From Candidatus Sulfotelmatobacter sp. (lineage in GTDB: Bacteria; Acidobacteriota; Terriglobia; Terriglobales; Acidobacteriaceae), in the NCBI GenBank assembly GCA_025462865.1, contig JAOAPI010000172.1, positions 1 to 64,000 of the forward strand: 64,000 nt of DNA. Reading direction: 5' to 3'. The translations under genes were made by a program, and so were the position numbers. Of the stretch, positions 25,496-34,060 are shown one piece after another. The notes beneath the pieces were generated by a model. That model ran no database searches, was not told the DNA's origin, and saw nothing but the letters and a program-made list of their open reading frames with translations. Within the stretch, counting starts at the first letter, position 1; every line of letters starts with the position of its first letter.

Positions 25496-25906
25496 TCAGC
25501 GTCCGACGACGTGGTTGCGCTCATGCGTGGACTGGCCGACGAAGACCAGGCAGCCGTTGGGATCTTCAATGTGGAACTCGGTCATGCCGTAGTCACGGTC
25601 GAATAAGTCGCGCACGCGGTAGCGGTCTTTGAAAGTCTTCACGTGCTCCCACAGCAAATCAATATTCGAAACTTCAATATAGACTTCGGTATGTCCGCGG
25701 ACGCACTTCATCACTTCCTCAGATGCAGCCTTCATTAAGTGGATGGTCTGGGCGTTGCGCTCGACGATTGAATACTCCGATGACTTCATCAGCGCGGTAA
25801 ATCCAAGCACTTCCTGGTAGAAGGCGAGCGTTTCTTCCATGTCGGCAACTGCCAGCATCGGACTTATCTTTTTGGCGGAGTAGCTTGCGGTGTTCGTCAT
25901 TAACAT
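25496..25906 (-). CDS. Glyoxalase/bleomycin-resistance (VOC) family protein
   Basis: 136 residues with the paired beta-alpha-beta-beta-beta modules of the vicinal-oxygen-chelate fold: ISPMLAVADMEETLAFYQEVLGF at the start and MTEFHIEDPNGCLVFVGQ at the end. Members include glyoxalases, dioxygenases and antibiotic-binding proteins; the substrate is unknown. The start ATG is fixed by GGAGGAG 5-6 nt upstream. The acyltransferase gene upstream ends only 26 nt away, so the two are probably co-transcribed. Confidence 0.87.
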   Translation of the reverse strand: MLMTNTASYSAKKISPMLAVADMEETLAFYQEVLGFTALMKSSEYSIVERNAQTIHLMKAASEEVMKCVRGHTEVYIEVSNIDLLWEHVKTFKDRYRVRDLFDRDYGMTEFHIEDPNGCLVFVGQSTHERNHVVGR

Positions 25907-25932
25907 CTCTGCTCCTCCGCATTGGAGGAATT

Positions 25933-26667
25933 TCAAGCATTGTAAGGAAATTCGGGCGATCCGACTTTTTGTATATTGGCCTCGGCGAATTCGCGGACGC
26001 GGTCGAGGGAGTCCTGTAACTGCTGTTGATAGCGATCGAGATCTTCGTCGGTCGCATCCGTGGGAACGGGGACGAGTTTGCCGATGCGCATCAGAACGCG
26101 TGAAAAAGGTTTCGGGACGATAAGACGATCCCACGTGTTCAGAACCCAAGCACGGTCGATTGCCAGATGAAACATACTTAGCGGGACGCCGGCAGATCGC
26201 GCCAAAGCGACCGGACCTGGCTTGACTTTGTAGCGGGGGCCGCGGGGACCATCGAGGCTAAAGGCTACCGTCCATCCTTCTTGTAGCGCGCGGCGCAGGC
26301 CGAGCAGGGCGCGCACGGCGTTGCGACTGCTGGAGCCTTTGACGGCAACGAATCCAAATTTGCGGATGATCCGTCCCATGTATTCGCCGTCGTAGCTATT
26401 GCTGCTCATGACGCGAATGCCCAGATTGCGGCACATGTAGGTTGCGGGAATAATGCAGGCGTGCCAGAAGGAGGCGATCACTGGGCGTTGTGCAATTGTC
26501 TCCTGCGCGCCGTCTTCGCTTGAGACGGAGACGCGCAAAGTAGGGCCGATCAGGCGGATGAACCAGTAACCTGCGGAAATGATGATGCGGAGGACAATGC
26601 GCTGGCGGAGGGTGAAGCGGTGAGTCTTAGTGGCAGGGGCTGTCTCGGGGATAGTCGCTTCCGTCAC
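25933..26667 (-). CDS. DUF374 lysophospholipid acyltransferase-like protein
   Basis: 244 residues with one hydrophobic N-terminal segment (about 24-45). The acyltransferase pattern is visible: FWHACIIPATY in place of the classical HxxxxD block, then GSSSRNAVRALLGLRRAL and the signature AFSLDGPRGPRYKVKPGPVALA, typical of the DUF374 branch of the LpxL/PlsC superfamily. It probably acylates a lipid at the inner membrane. The VOC gene follows closely. Confidence 0.86.
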   Translation of the reverse strand: MTEATIPETAPATKTHRFTLRQRIVLRIIISAGYWFIRLIGPTLRVSVSSEDGAQETIAQRPVIASFWHACIIPATYMCRNLGIRVMSSNSYDGEYMGRIIRKFGFVAVKGSSSRNAVRALLGLRRALQEGWTVAFSLDGPRGPRYKVKPGPVALARSAGVPLSMFHLAIDRAWVLNTWDRLIVPKPFSRVLMRIGKLVPVPTDATDEDLDRYQQQLQDSLDRVREFAEANIQKVGSPEFPYNA

Positions 26668-26748
26668 CAGGTTATTGTAACGGGTCGAGGAGGGGCACCT
26701 TTGTTTTGGTACTGGACAGCCGAAGAGATTTTCGCTACGCGGACCTTG

Positions 26749-27456
26749 CTAGTTTTCCAGATAGGCGTCGATCCACTCTTTGACTTTCATACGGCGATCA
26801 TCGGCGGGGTCGAAGCGGACTCCAAAAGATTTCGTCTTGCGCCAGGTCACCGTGCCACGAAGGGCAACACGCGGCAGCGTGAGCAGCGAAAAAGAAATTT
26901 CCACATTGGTTCCTGACGGCATGTCCTCTGAGCTCTTGAACGACATACCTCCCGAGCTGACATCGATGCTCGAGGCACTGAGGCGGTGGCCGTCATTGCT
27001 GATGACAGTGACGTCGGTCATGATCGGAATGCGAGCATACCGACGAAATTCGTGGAGCACCAGCATGTGGGTGGCGCGAACCAGTTTCATCGCGGCCGGC
27101 CGCTCCAGAGGTTCCTGAAACATGGCATTGATGCCGTACTTGGAATACCGAATGGTGTCCTGCGCGGTGCCGCCTACAGCGTAAAGCACCAACCGACTAT
27201 TGGATGGTGAGGTGCGCGCGGCCTCCATAATTCTCTCTGCACCTGGCGCCAGGTTGAGAACGCAAGCCTCGAATTTCTCCAGTCGCAAACGTTCGGCTGC
27301 GCCGGTCGATACCATCACAGTTTCGATGCCGAACTGGCGGAAGCACTCGGTCAGCAGATATCGGGAAGATTCTTTGAGATCGACTAGCGCGACGCGAGCT
27401 GTCGCCTTTTTGCCGGAGGGAGCGAGTGCGAGGGCAGTACCAAACGCTTTTTGCAT
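26749..27456 (-). CDS. PilZ-domain protein with receiver-like N-terminus
   Basis: 235 residues. The N-terminal half (about 20-130) resembles a response-regulator receiver fold (VALVDLKESSRYLLTECFRQFG) but its phosphoacceptor Asp is not evident, so it is probably a pseudo-receiver. The C-terminal half is a PilZ domain: RRYARIP gives the RxxxR motif and SIDVSSGGMSF the D/NxSxxG motif, both needed for c-di-GMP binding. It likely responds to c-di-GMP, for instance from the GAF-GGDEF cyclase near 50 kb. Output unknown. Confidence 0.87.
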   Translation of the reverse strand: MQKAFGTALALAPSGKKATARVALVDLKESSRYLLTECFRQFGIETVMVSTGAAERLRLEKFEACVLNLAPGAERIMEAARTSPSNSRLVLYAVGGTAQDTIRYSKYGINAMFQEPLERPAAMKLVRATHMLVLHEFRRYARIPIMTDVTVISNDGHRLSASSIDVSSGGMSFKSSEDMPSGTNVEISFSLLTLPRVALRGTVTWRKTKSFGVRFDPADDRRMKVKEWIDAYLEN

Positions 27457-27608
27457 GTCTGAGGCCGACTATCTCTGTATGAAGAGCATTGTGGCGCGGC
27501 TTAGAAGGGATTGAAAAGACCCTAAGGGACAAGGGGGGAGTACAAAAGTCTCATTACCGTGCTTGCACTGGCGGGTAAGGACGCGACTAAAGCGCCGCAG
27601 GAGCGGAC

Positions 27609-27824
27609 TTATTTCCTCTCAGCTTCAGAATCATAGCTAAAAATGGTCGCTCCCTTCACGCCAAGCGAACTGGTGGCCATCTGTACGTGGTGTCGAATTG
27701 CAATGCGAAGTTCGCGGGCCAGTTTCCGGAGCTCCAACTCAGCCTTTTGATTGAACGGCTCGCAGCAAAGCTTACGAATTTTCGCAATAATTTCCTCAAT
27801 TCGTGCGTCTGTGGAGGAGGGCAC
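27609..27824 (-). CDS. Small helical protein of unknown function
   Basis: 71 residues, mostly amphipathic helix (EEIIAKIRKLCCEPFN..., LELRKLARELRIAIRHHVQMA). The start appears to be GTG without a clear Shine-Dalgarno. No named family is recognised. The opposite-facing small gene at 28090 also encodes a short helical protein. Coding character is plausible but not certain. Confidence 0.5.
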   Translation of the reverse strand: MPSSTDARIEEIIAKIRKLCCEPFNQKAELELRKLARELRIAIRHHVQMATSSLGVKGATIFSYDSEAERK

Positions 27825-28089
27825 TGCAAGATTTTAAAAGACAATTCCCATTCGTTCGATACAGGACACACCTGAGCACATTAGCCAAATGCCGCTGAAA
27901 ATGTGAGATAGAAAAGCTTTGTTGCTGCAGTCGGCAATGCGACGGGAATTCGTGCAATATCTTCGTACAGCCCCCACGCTTTCACTCTCAGGGTGGCCGT
28001 TTAAGTCCTTTGGAGTTCATATCTTGCATAACCGCGCATGTAAGAGCATGCGAGGGGGAGTTTGGCAGCCCTCGTGCCTTAGTAATGGG

Positions 28090-28251
28090 ATGAGCAACGA
28101 AGACAAGCTGAGCATTGACGAGAAAGAATGGCGCAGACTCTGTCAGTTGGTCGCAGCGGAACCAGACCCGCAGCGATTGTCCCAATTAGTGGACCAACTT
28201 CTTAAGAAACTAGATGCACGACGCGAAGCTATACGGCAGGCTGAAAGGTAG
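28090..28251 (+). CDS. Small charged helical protein
   Basis: 53 residues beginning MSNEDKLSIDEKEWRRLCQL, predicted as two helices. Length and composition fit a small acidobacterial accessory protein, but no family is recognised. It lies between the PilZ gene and fabF. The frame is open further upstream, without a good start. Coding is likely but not certain. Confidence 0.5.
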   Translation: MSNEDKLSIDEKEWRRLCQLVAAEPDPQRLSQLVDQLLKKLDARREAIRQAER

Positions 28252-28331
28252 CGGCTTTTGCGCGGTGCGTACGAGGAATATTTGCGGCTGAATAAAAAAG
28301 GAATTATGGAGCACACGTCTATCGCGGAGGC

Positions 28332-29570
28332 TTACTCGGACCAGCGGCGGAACAACAGCGCTCCGTTGGTCCCGCCGAAGCCGAAAGAGTTCGACATCGC
28401 AAAATCGAGCTTCGCTTTGCGGGCGTGATTGGGAACAAAATCCATGGAATCAGTTTCAGGATCCTGATTCATAAGGTTGATGGTGGGGGGAAGTATCTGA
28501 TCGCGCAGGGCCAAGACTGTGATACCGGCTTCGAGTCCGCCGGCCCCGCCAAGAAGATGACCAGTCATTGATTTGGTGGAACTGACGGGAATCTTGCGCT
28601 CGCCAAAAAAATTCCGAATGGCGTGAGCCTCAAGCGTGTCGCCAATCGGAGTCGAAGTACCGTGGGCGTTCACGTAATCGACCTTGTCGGCGCTGATGCC
28701 GGCGTCGCGCACTGCATTGCGCATGACGCGAAATCCGCCTTCGTGCTCCGGCGCTGGCTGGGTCATGTGGAAGGCGTCGCCCGACATGCCATAACCTGCG
28801 ATTTCTGCGAGGACGGGCGCGCCGCGCTTCTTTGCGTATTCGAGTTCTTCGAGTATGAGGATGCCTGCACCTTCTCCCATGACAAAACCGTCGCGATCCT
28901 TATCCCAGGGACGACTAGCTTTTTCAGGATCGTCATTGCGAGTGGAAAGAGCGCGCATGGCGGCGAAACCGCCAACTCCCATGGGTGTGATTGCGGCTTC
29001 GGAGCCGCCGGCGATCATCACGTCGGCGTCGTTGTGTTGGATGATGCGAAACGAATCGCCGATGGAATGAGCACTGGTGGTGCAAGCGGTAGCTGTGGCC
29101 TCGTTGGGGCCCTTCGCGCCGAAGCGCATGGAAACGTGGCCGGCCGCGAGATTGACGATGGCCGCAGGAATAAAGAAAGGAGAAATCTTGCGCGGCCCGC
29201 CTTCGATGAGGGCGCTATGTTCGCGCTCGATGATGTCGAATCCGCCGATGCCGGAGCCGATGTGCACTCCGACGCGCTCGGCATTTTCCGGAGTGATTTT
29301 CAGGGTGGACATTTTGAAGGCTTCATCGGCAGCTGCGAGGGCCAGGTGAATGAAGCGCCCCATTTTCTTGACTTCTTTTTTCTCGACGAAGTTCAGCGGA
29401 TCGAAGTTCTTGACCTCGGCGGCGATCTGGCAGGCGAATTTACTGGAATCGAATTGGGTGATCCGGCCAACGCCGCTCTTACCAGCCAGCAGGCTTTGCC
29501 ACACCTCTCCGGTGGTATTGCCCACGCCACAGATCAGGCCGATGCCGGTAACTACGACCCTGCGTCCCAA
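28332..29570 (-). CDS. fabF: 3-oxoacyl-ACP synthase II
   Basis: About 412 residues. FabF condenses malonyl-ACP with growing acyl-ACP in fatty-acid synthesis. The catalytic Cys163 is in ATACTTSAHSIGD; the active-site histidines are in VNAHGTSTPIGD and SMTGHLLGGAGG. The start is taken as TTG, 1 nt after the acpP stop, which begins the canonical GRRVVVTGIGL block and gives the usual length; an upstream ATG inside acpP would add an unlikely extension. acpP-fabF is a tightly coupled pair. Confidence 0.95.
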   Translation of the reverse strand: MGRRVVVTGIGLICGVGNTTGEVWQSLLAGKSGVGRITQFDSSKFACQIAAEVKNFDPLNFVEKKEVKKMGRFIHLALAAADEAFKMSTLKITPENAERVGVHIGSGIGGFDIIEREHSALIEGGPRKISPFFIPAAIVNLAAGHVSMRFGAKGPNEATATACTTSAHSIGDSFRIIQHNDADVMIAGGSEAAITPMGVGGFAAMRALSTRNDDPEKASRPWDKDRDGFVMGEGAGILILEELEYAKKRGAPVLAEIAGYGMSGDAFHMTQPAPEHEGGFRVMRNAVRDAGISADKVDYVNAHGTSTPIGDTLEAHAIRNFFGERKIPVSSTKSMTGHLLGGAGGLEAGITVLALRDQILPPTINLMNQDPETDSMDFVPNHARKAKLDFAMSNSFGFGGTNGALLFRRWSE

Positions 29571-29571
29571 A

Positions 29572-29817
29572 CTACTTGCCGCCTTTCGAATGCTTGGAGA
29601 TGTAGTCGATGGCGTCTTGAACGGTACGGATTTTTTCCGCATCCTCGTCGGGGATTTCGATGTCGAAGCCTTCTTCGAAAGCCATTACGAGTTCGACTGT
29701 GTCCAGAGAGTCCGCGCCCAGATCGTCCACGAATGACGCACTGGAGGTGACCTCGCCCTCGTCCACGCCCAACTGTTCTACGATGATCTGCTTTACTTTC
29801 TCGTCAACGGCTGCCAT
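29572..29817 (-). CDS. acpP: Acyl carrier protein
   Basis: 81 residues, acidic, with the phosphopantetheine site DSL ([12 protein letters not shown], Ser37). The four-helix ACP pattern is complete. GAGGAG lies just upstream of the ATG. It is followed after 1 nt by fabF. The carrier is activated by AcpS, whose gene is at 59650-60027 in this window. Confidence 0.97.
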   Translation of the reverse strand: MAAVDEKVKQIIVEQLGVDEGEVTSSASFVDDLGADSLDTVELVMAFEEGFDIEIPDEDAEKIRTVQDAIDYISKHSKGGK

Positions 29818-30150
29818 TTTTCTCCTCGCTTACTCAATTTGATTTTAATTTCGACGCCCGGCATTCGGCGGCCACCATATTCGGCTTTTCTGGCGGGCTT
29901 TCGCTCGCCTCTTACGCCCGCTGGTGCTGCCGTACAGAAAATAGGCGAACGAGTAGTGTAATTCTCCCGATGAATCAGTGTAAAGGAAAGGCGCCGCCAA
30001 AATCCGACAACGCCCCTAACTAATTCGGAGTGGGACACCTGATCCTAATTGCTTGCGGTTCTGATGGTCAATCTGCACATGGTTCCGTGCACCGATTATG
30101 ATGAGACGGTGTTTGCCCGGAAACCAGTGGGGTGGAATGTGAGATATGCA
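29818..30150. other. Divergent intergenic region between acpP and the SnoaL-like gene
   Basis: No gene is seen. It holds the predicted acpP promoter (29955-29984). The part nearer acpP forms a leader of about 130 nt without an obvious known element. Upstream of the rightward gene nothing decisive is visible beyond a G-rich stretch before its start. Confidence 0.5.
29955..29984 (-). promoter_or_regulatory. Predicted promoter of acpP-fabF
   Basis: On the minus strand TTTACA (29979-29984) and TACACT (29955-29960) are separated by 18 bp, close to sigma70 consensus. A transcript would start near 29948, about 130 nt before acpP. The assignment rests on the hexamers and position alone. Confidence 0.4.
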
Positions 30151-30579
30151 ATGTGGTTGTGGCTTCTGATTTTTTGTGGTGTAGCCTACGCCGCGCCGTG
30201 TCCGGCAGGACAGACCAAGGACGAAGACGCTCTCGTCCAGATCGAAAAGACATGGGCCAACTCTCTTGAGCAACGCGACGCTGCAGCTTTGGGTTGCATT
30301 CTTGCCGATGAATTCCAGGACACCGATCCTCAAGGAAGCGTCTTTGATCGAAACACAACGCTCGTCAAAGCCGCCAACCACCGGCCTGTGCACCATGAAC
30401 TGCAAGAACTGAGAGCGCATGTTTATGGCGACTTCGGATATATACGAGGGTTGGCTACGGCGGTGGACGCCTCGGGTAAAGTTGTTGCTAAGGTCCGCTT
30501 TACGGACATCTATGTTTATCGGGATCAGCGATGGCAAGCGGTGGCTGCGCATGAATCGATGCTGCCGGGAACTCCGTAG
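30151..30579 (+). CDS. Secreted SnoaL-like / DUF4440 (NTF2-fold) protein
   Basis: 142 residues. A signal peptide (MWLWLLIFCGVAYAAP) is followed by the NTF2-like pattern ALVQIEKTWANSLEQRDAAALGCILADEFQDTDPQG, with C-terminal strands ending in RWQAVAAHES. Such domains form a cone-shaped pocket; roles range from isomerases to ligand-binding, unknown here. The ATG at the signal peptide is preferred, with a GTG 12 nt upstream as an alternative. Confidence 0.78.
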   Translation: MWLWLLIFCGVAYAAPCPAGQTKDEDALVQIEKTWANSLEQRDAAALGCILADEFQDTDPQGSVFDRNTTLVKAANHRPVHHELQELRAHVYGDFGYIRGLATAVDASGKVVAKVRFTDIYVYRDQRWQAVAAHESMLPGTP

Positions 30580-30641
30580 AAATCTGTAAAAGGAAGCGGC
30601 GATTTTATGCGCGCGTTAGTTTCGATTTCATCCCCGGATCT

Positions 30642-31607
30642 TCATCCTTCAAGCTTCAGCACAACCTTCCCGTAGTTCTTCCCTTCCTGCAGCATCTTGT
30701 AAGCCTCCACCGCACGGTCCAGGGGAAGAACCTTGCCAATCACCGGCGCGAGCTTCCTTTGCGAGATCCATTCCGAGAGCTGCTTCCAGGCGGGCACCAT
30801 GATGTCCTGTTTCTGCGAAAGATAAGTCAGCCAGAGTCCCTGAATGCTCGCCGACTTTGCATAGAGCGCCCGCAGATCGAGTTGTGGCGGCTTGCCGGTG
30901 GCGGTGCCGTATTGGAGAACGCGGCCGAAGTCACGCAGGCAGCGCAGGCTTTTGGCCGTGTGCTCGCCGCCGAGCATTTCAAAAACGGCATCGACTCCTT
31001 CGCCGCGAGTGAGTTTCTTGACAACCTCTTCGTAGTCTTGCTGCTTGTAATTGATTCCGTTCTGCAGGCCCAAGTCCTTCACTCGCGCCAGCTTCTCATC
31101 GGACGATGACGTCCCGTACATCTCCACGCCGAGGATGCGGCCAATCTGCACCGCCGCCGTGCCTACGCCTCCTGCGACGGCGTGAATCAGCGCGCGGTGA
31201 GTGTGCCCCGCCGCGGCGGGCCGCGTCATCCCCGCCTGCCAGTAGCCCAAATACGCCGTGAAGTAGTTTACCGGGAAGGCTGCGGCTTGCTCGTCTGTCC
31301 AGTGCTCGGGAACCGGCCACAGCATGGTTTCATTGGCGGCGACTTTCTCGGCGAATGCTCCCCATTGCATGTAACCCATCACCCGGCGCTTGTTGTTTTC
31401 TTCCACTCCGGCGAATTCGCGTCCCGCAATCAGAGGTGGAGGCGGGGTTCCGGGATAGCCGCCCTCAGTGGTCATGATATCGGCGAAGTTCAACCCTACA
31501 GCAGCTACTCGGACAAGGACCTGCCCGCTTTTCAAACTTGGCTCTGGGGAATCTTGAATGGAAAGAGCGTCGGGCCCCGAGAGGCTGGTGATCATTAGCG
31601 CCTTCAT
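30642..31607 (-). CDS. NADPH:quinone reductase-like zinc-type oxidoreductase
   Basis: 321 residues of the medium-chain dehydrogenase family. The N-terminal GroES-like part (GQVLVRVAAVGLNFADIMTTEGGYP) and the nucleotide-binding loop AVAGGVGTAAVQIGRILG are typical of quinone oxidoreductases such as QorA, which lack the catalytic zinc. It probably reduces quinones or enones with NADPH in the cytoplasm. It stands alone; its start is a standard ATG. Confidence 0.92.
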   Translation of the reverse strand: MKALMITSLSGPDALSIQDSPEPSLKSGQVLVRVAAVGLNFADIMTTEGGYPGTPPPPLIAGREFAGVEENNKRRVMGYMQWGAFAEKVAANETMLWPVPEHWTDEQAAAFPVNYFTAYLGYWQAGMTRPAAAGHTHRALIHAVAGGVGTAAVQIGRILGVEMYGTSSSDEKLARVKDLGLQNGINYKQQDYEEVVKKLTRGEGVDAVFEMLGGEHTAKSLRCLRDFGRVLQYGTATGKPPQLDLRALYAKSASIQGLWLTYLSQKQDIMVPAWKQLSEWISQRKLAPVIGKVLPLDRAVEAYKMLQEGKNYGKVVLKLEG

Positions 31608-31664
31608 GTCACGAGTCTAGCAGGACGATTCACTGCGAGATGCCGTGACGCTTTGGAACAACAA

Positions 31665-31730
31665 AAAAGGTGGACCCTCTTGAAATTGAATCCAGCAGAA
31701 CTGAATCCCGTTTCAAGAGGACCACCTTCC
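31665..31730 (-). terminator. Long rho-independent terminator after the Q-rich protein gene
   Basis: AAGGTGG-CCTCTTGAAA pairs with TTTCAAGAGG-CCACCTT as an 18-bp stem with one bulged base and a loop of about 25 nt. On the minus strand it is followed by TTTTTTGTTG, a good U-tract. It lies 27 nt past the stop codon of the Q-rich repeat protein. The length of the stem is unusually large for a terminator. Confidence 0.8.
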
Positions 31731-31756
31731 GTACAAGAATCATTAGCCTCGTTGTG

Positions 31757-32485
31757 CTACATCACAACGAAAACGGCAAGACGAACTCCGGGGTGTCGCA
31801 GATCGATCAGGTAATAATCTCCATCGATGAAGTCGATGTAGTAGTCGTCGGTGTAGGCCCAGTCCTCTGGCCAGGCATCGATGAGCTCAAAGTTATATCC
31901 GCCATACTGGAATCGCGGCTGACCCTGCACGATAACGGTTCTCGCATTAAAGTGATGCTCCCGGCCAAATTGGGCCCGGAACCTGTCATCGGGAATATGT
32001 CCGCCCTTGCCTCGGCCGCGGTCGCCCTGCATCTGTGAGTGTTCCTGTCCCTGCCGGTTGCGATCACCCTGCATCTCCGGATGTTCCTGGGCTGGCTGCG
32101 CATGGTTGCCCTGCATCTCGGGATGTTCTTGACCTTGCTGCTTGCGATCGCCCTGCATCTCCGGATGTTCCTGCCCTTGGCGGTTGCGGTCGCCCTGCAT
32201 CTCTGGACGCTCCTGGCCTTGAGGCTTGGCTTCCTGACCGGACTGTTCCTGGCCGCGCCGCTGATCTTGCTTCTCTACCTGCTTGTCCTGATTTGACTTA
32301 TCCTGGTTTGAAGGGCGGGTTTCATTCTGACGAGGGGGCTTCGCTTCATCCTGCCTGGGTTGAGGTTTGGCTTCTTCCTGTCGCGCTTTGTCTTCCTGCT
32401 GCTTCTCATCCTGCGCATAGACAAGGGCTGCGCTGCCCACCAGCACCGAGAGAATCGCTAGATTCAAAAACCGAAAAGCTCGCAT
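31757..32485 (-). CDS. Secreted Gln-rich repeat protein with conserved C-terminal domain
   Basis: 242 residues. A signal peptide (residues 1-24, cut before QDEK) leads to a strongly charged Q/E/K-rich stretch (25-88). Five tandem 14-residue repeats follow (89-158, consensus QGQEHPEMQGDRNR). The C-terminal domain (about 165-242) holds aromatic-rich strands (RFQYGGYNFELIDAWP, YYIDFIDGDYYLIDL, HPGVRLAVFVV) resembling a small RcnB-like or lipid-facing module. The start is fixed by GGAGG 6 nt upstream. Function unknown; the repeats suggest binding of a polymer, ion or wall component. Confidence 0.78.
   Translation of the reverse strand: MRAFRFLNLAILSVLVGSAALVYAQDEKQQEDKARQEEAKPQPRQDEAKPPRQNETRPSNQDKSNQDKQVEKQDQRRGQEQSGQEAKPQGQERPEMQGDRNRQGQEHPEMQGDRKQQGQEHPEMQGNHAQPAQEHPEMQGDRNRQGQEHSQMQGDRGRGKGGHIPDDRFRAQFGREHHFNARTVIVQGQPRFQYGGYNFELIDAWPEDWAYTDDYYIDFIDGDYYLIDLRHPGVRLAVFVVM
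32012..32221 (-). repeat. Five tandem 42-bp repeats in the Q-rich protein gene
   Basis: The five 14-residue repeats are also repeats at the DNA level (unit 42 bp, variable at a few codons), so copy number can change by slippage without breaking the frame. Unit order differs mainly at positions 11-14 of each unit (DRNR, DRKQ, NHAQ, DRNR, DRGR). Confidence 0.85.
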
Positions 32486-32898
32486 GAGCATCCTCCAAGG
32501 CCATCTTCGATGGCGTAACGGCACGGGCGACTGCATGTTCGTTCAGCAGTTCGCCGGACTACAGATTTGAGATGCCGTAGAAGCCGGCTGCACCCGCGGG
32601 AAGAAAACTGTAGGGCGCACCCGGAAGACACTGTACGACCACCCTGGAGTTCCCCTAAGTCGCCAAGCCGGACGAGCAGTTTGTTCGCCCGGTTATTTAT
32701 GTCCCGGTATATACTTTTGGCGTCGGTTTACTGACGTCTTCCGGTCGCGCCTCCATGGGCCGGACGAGGCGCACATTCATCCCCTAATTCTTGCGCGCCT
32801 CGCATGCTGATTTGCCGATTCGCGTCCGGGGCGGCGCGGAAAAGGCGCCGATGTATTTCGGCCAGGATTTGGCGAAGCGCATCGGAGGAGGTCATATT
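32486..32898. other. Divergent intergenic region between Q-rich protein gene and PIN-TRAM gene
   Basis: No gene is seen in these 413 bp. A TATACT hexamer (32710-32715) could serve the rightward gene as a -10, but no -35 at normal distance is found. Frames reaching into the region from the PIN-TRAM gene lack a ribosome site and look non-coding. Confidence 0.45.
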
Positions 32899-33996
32899 GT
32901 GGATTTAGTTCTTGTACGTCTTCTTTTCGTCATCGTAGTTTCAGTTGCCTGCTACTTCATTGAGCCGTTCCGGCTATCGCAGCCCCAGGATGCTGGGGTG
33001 GGAGCGTTGGTGGGAGCAGGCATCGTCCTGTTTGAGTGGAAGCTGCGGATGGTCAGCCTGAAGCGGTTAATTGGCGCCGCTATCGGAAGTATTCTCGGAA
33101 TCTGCGGGGCTTATCTGTTCGCGCTGGTGATCCGCAGCAGTGTGCCTGCCGGCAATACGCAGAGCTTCCTGCAGATCCTAGTGATGCTCCTCATGGCCTA
33201 TGTGGGCCTGATCGTCGGCGCAAGTAAGGGCGACCTGCTGAATCTGTCTGCCCTAGGCGGCGTTTTCGGCGGTGAGAAGCAAGGCAAGAAAAGCTACAAA
33301 ATTCTGGACACCAGCGTGATCATCGACGGCCGCATCGCCGACATTGCGGAAACCGGGTTTCTCGATGGCATCATCGTCACCCCGCAATTCGTCCTACGCG
33401 AATTGCAACTGGTTGCCGATTCCGCCGACTCGCTGAAACGCAACCGCGGCCGCCGCGGCCTTGACGTTCTTCAGCGTCTTCAGAAAATGGCTACGTTGTC
33501 CATCCAGATTGTGGAGGATGATTTTCCCGCCGTCCGCGAGGTGGATCTCAAGCTGATCGAACTGGCGAAGGTTTACGAAGGAAAGATCATCACCAACGAC
33601 TTCAATCTGAACAAGGTAGCGCAGTTGCAGGGCGTCCAGGTGCTGAACATCAACGAACTGGCCAATTCACTTAAGCCTATCGTGCTGCCGGGCGAGATCA
33701 TGAAAGTTTTTATCCTGAAAGAAGGCAAGGAATACAACCAGGGCGTCGCCTATCTGGATGACGGCACCATGGTGGTGGTCGACAATGCCCGCAAGATGAT
33801 CGGAAAGACGATCGACGTCTCGGTTACGTCGGTGCTGCAGACTACGGCTGGAAAAATGATTTTCGGCAAATGGGATGAGCGCGCCTTCATCCGGACCACT
33901 GTGGCGGTGCCTCCAGCAGCCCCGGTAGTCACAGGCACGGCGGTTCCAAACGCGGTGGTTCCCAGCACGCTGGTAGAGGTGAAACCGCAACCGTAG
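32899..33996 (+). CDS. PIN-TRAM domain membrane protein (YacL-like)
   Basis: 365 residues. Four N-terminal membrane segments precede a PIN nuclease-like domain (YKILDTSVIIDGRIADIAETGFLDG, IITNDFNLNKVA, with the family acidic residues) and a C-terminal TRAM-like RNA-binding region (GQGVAYLDDGTMVVVDNARKMIGK-like strands). YacL of Bacillus is the model; the role is thought to be RNA-related, unproven. The start is GTG, chosen for GGAGGAGGT 7 nt upstream; earlier ATGs in frame have no ribosome site. ispD and ispF follow, an association also common in other bacteria. Confidence 0.9.
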   Translation: MDLVLVRLLFVIVVSVACYFIEPFRLSQPQDAGVGALVGAGIVLFEWKLRMVSLKRLIGAAIGSILGICGAYLFALVIRSSVPAGNTQSFLQILVMLLMAYVGLIVGASKGDLLNLSALGGVFGGEKQGKKSYKILDTSVIIDGRIADIAETGFLDGIIVTPQFVLRELQLVADSADSLKRNRGRRGLDVLQRLQKMATLSIQIVEDDFPAVREVDLKLIELAKVYEGKIITNDFNLNKVAQLQGVQVLNINELANSLKPIVLPGEIMKVFILKEGKEYNQGVAYLDDGTMVVVDNARKMIGKTIDVSVTSVLQTTAGKMIFGKWDERAFIRTTVAVPPAAPVVTGTAVPNAVVPSTLVEVKPQP

Positions 33997-34060
33997 ATCC
34001 AACGGTAATTGACCCTCGATTTGAACTCCCCTGCTGCCATCCGTATACTTGCACCCCGCG

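Noticed and set aside
28623-29750. Open frame of 375 codons opposite fabF and acpP
   Set aside because: It is antisense to two certain genes and has no recognisable domain.
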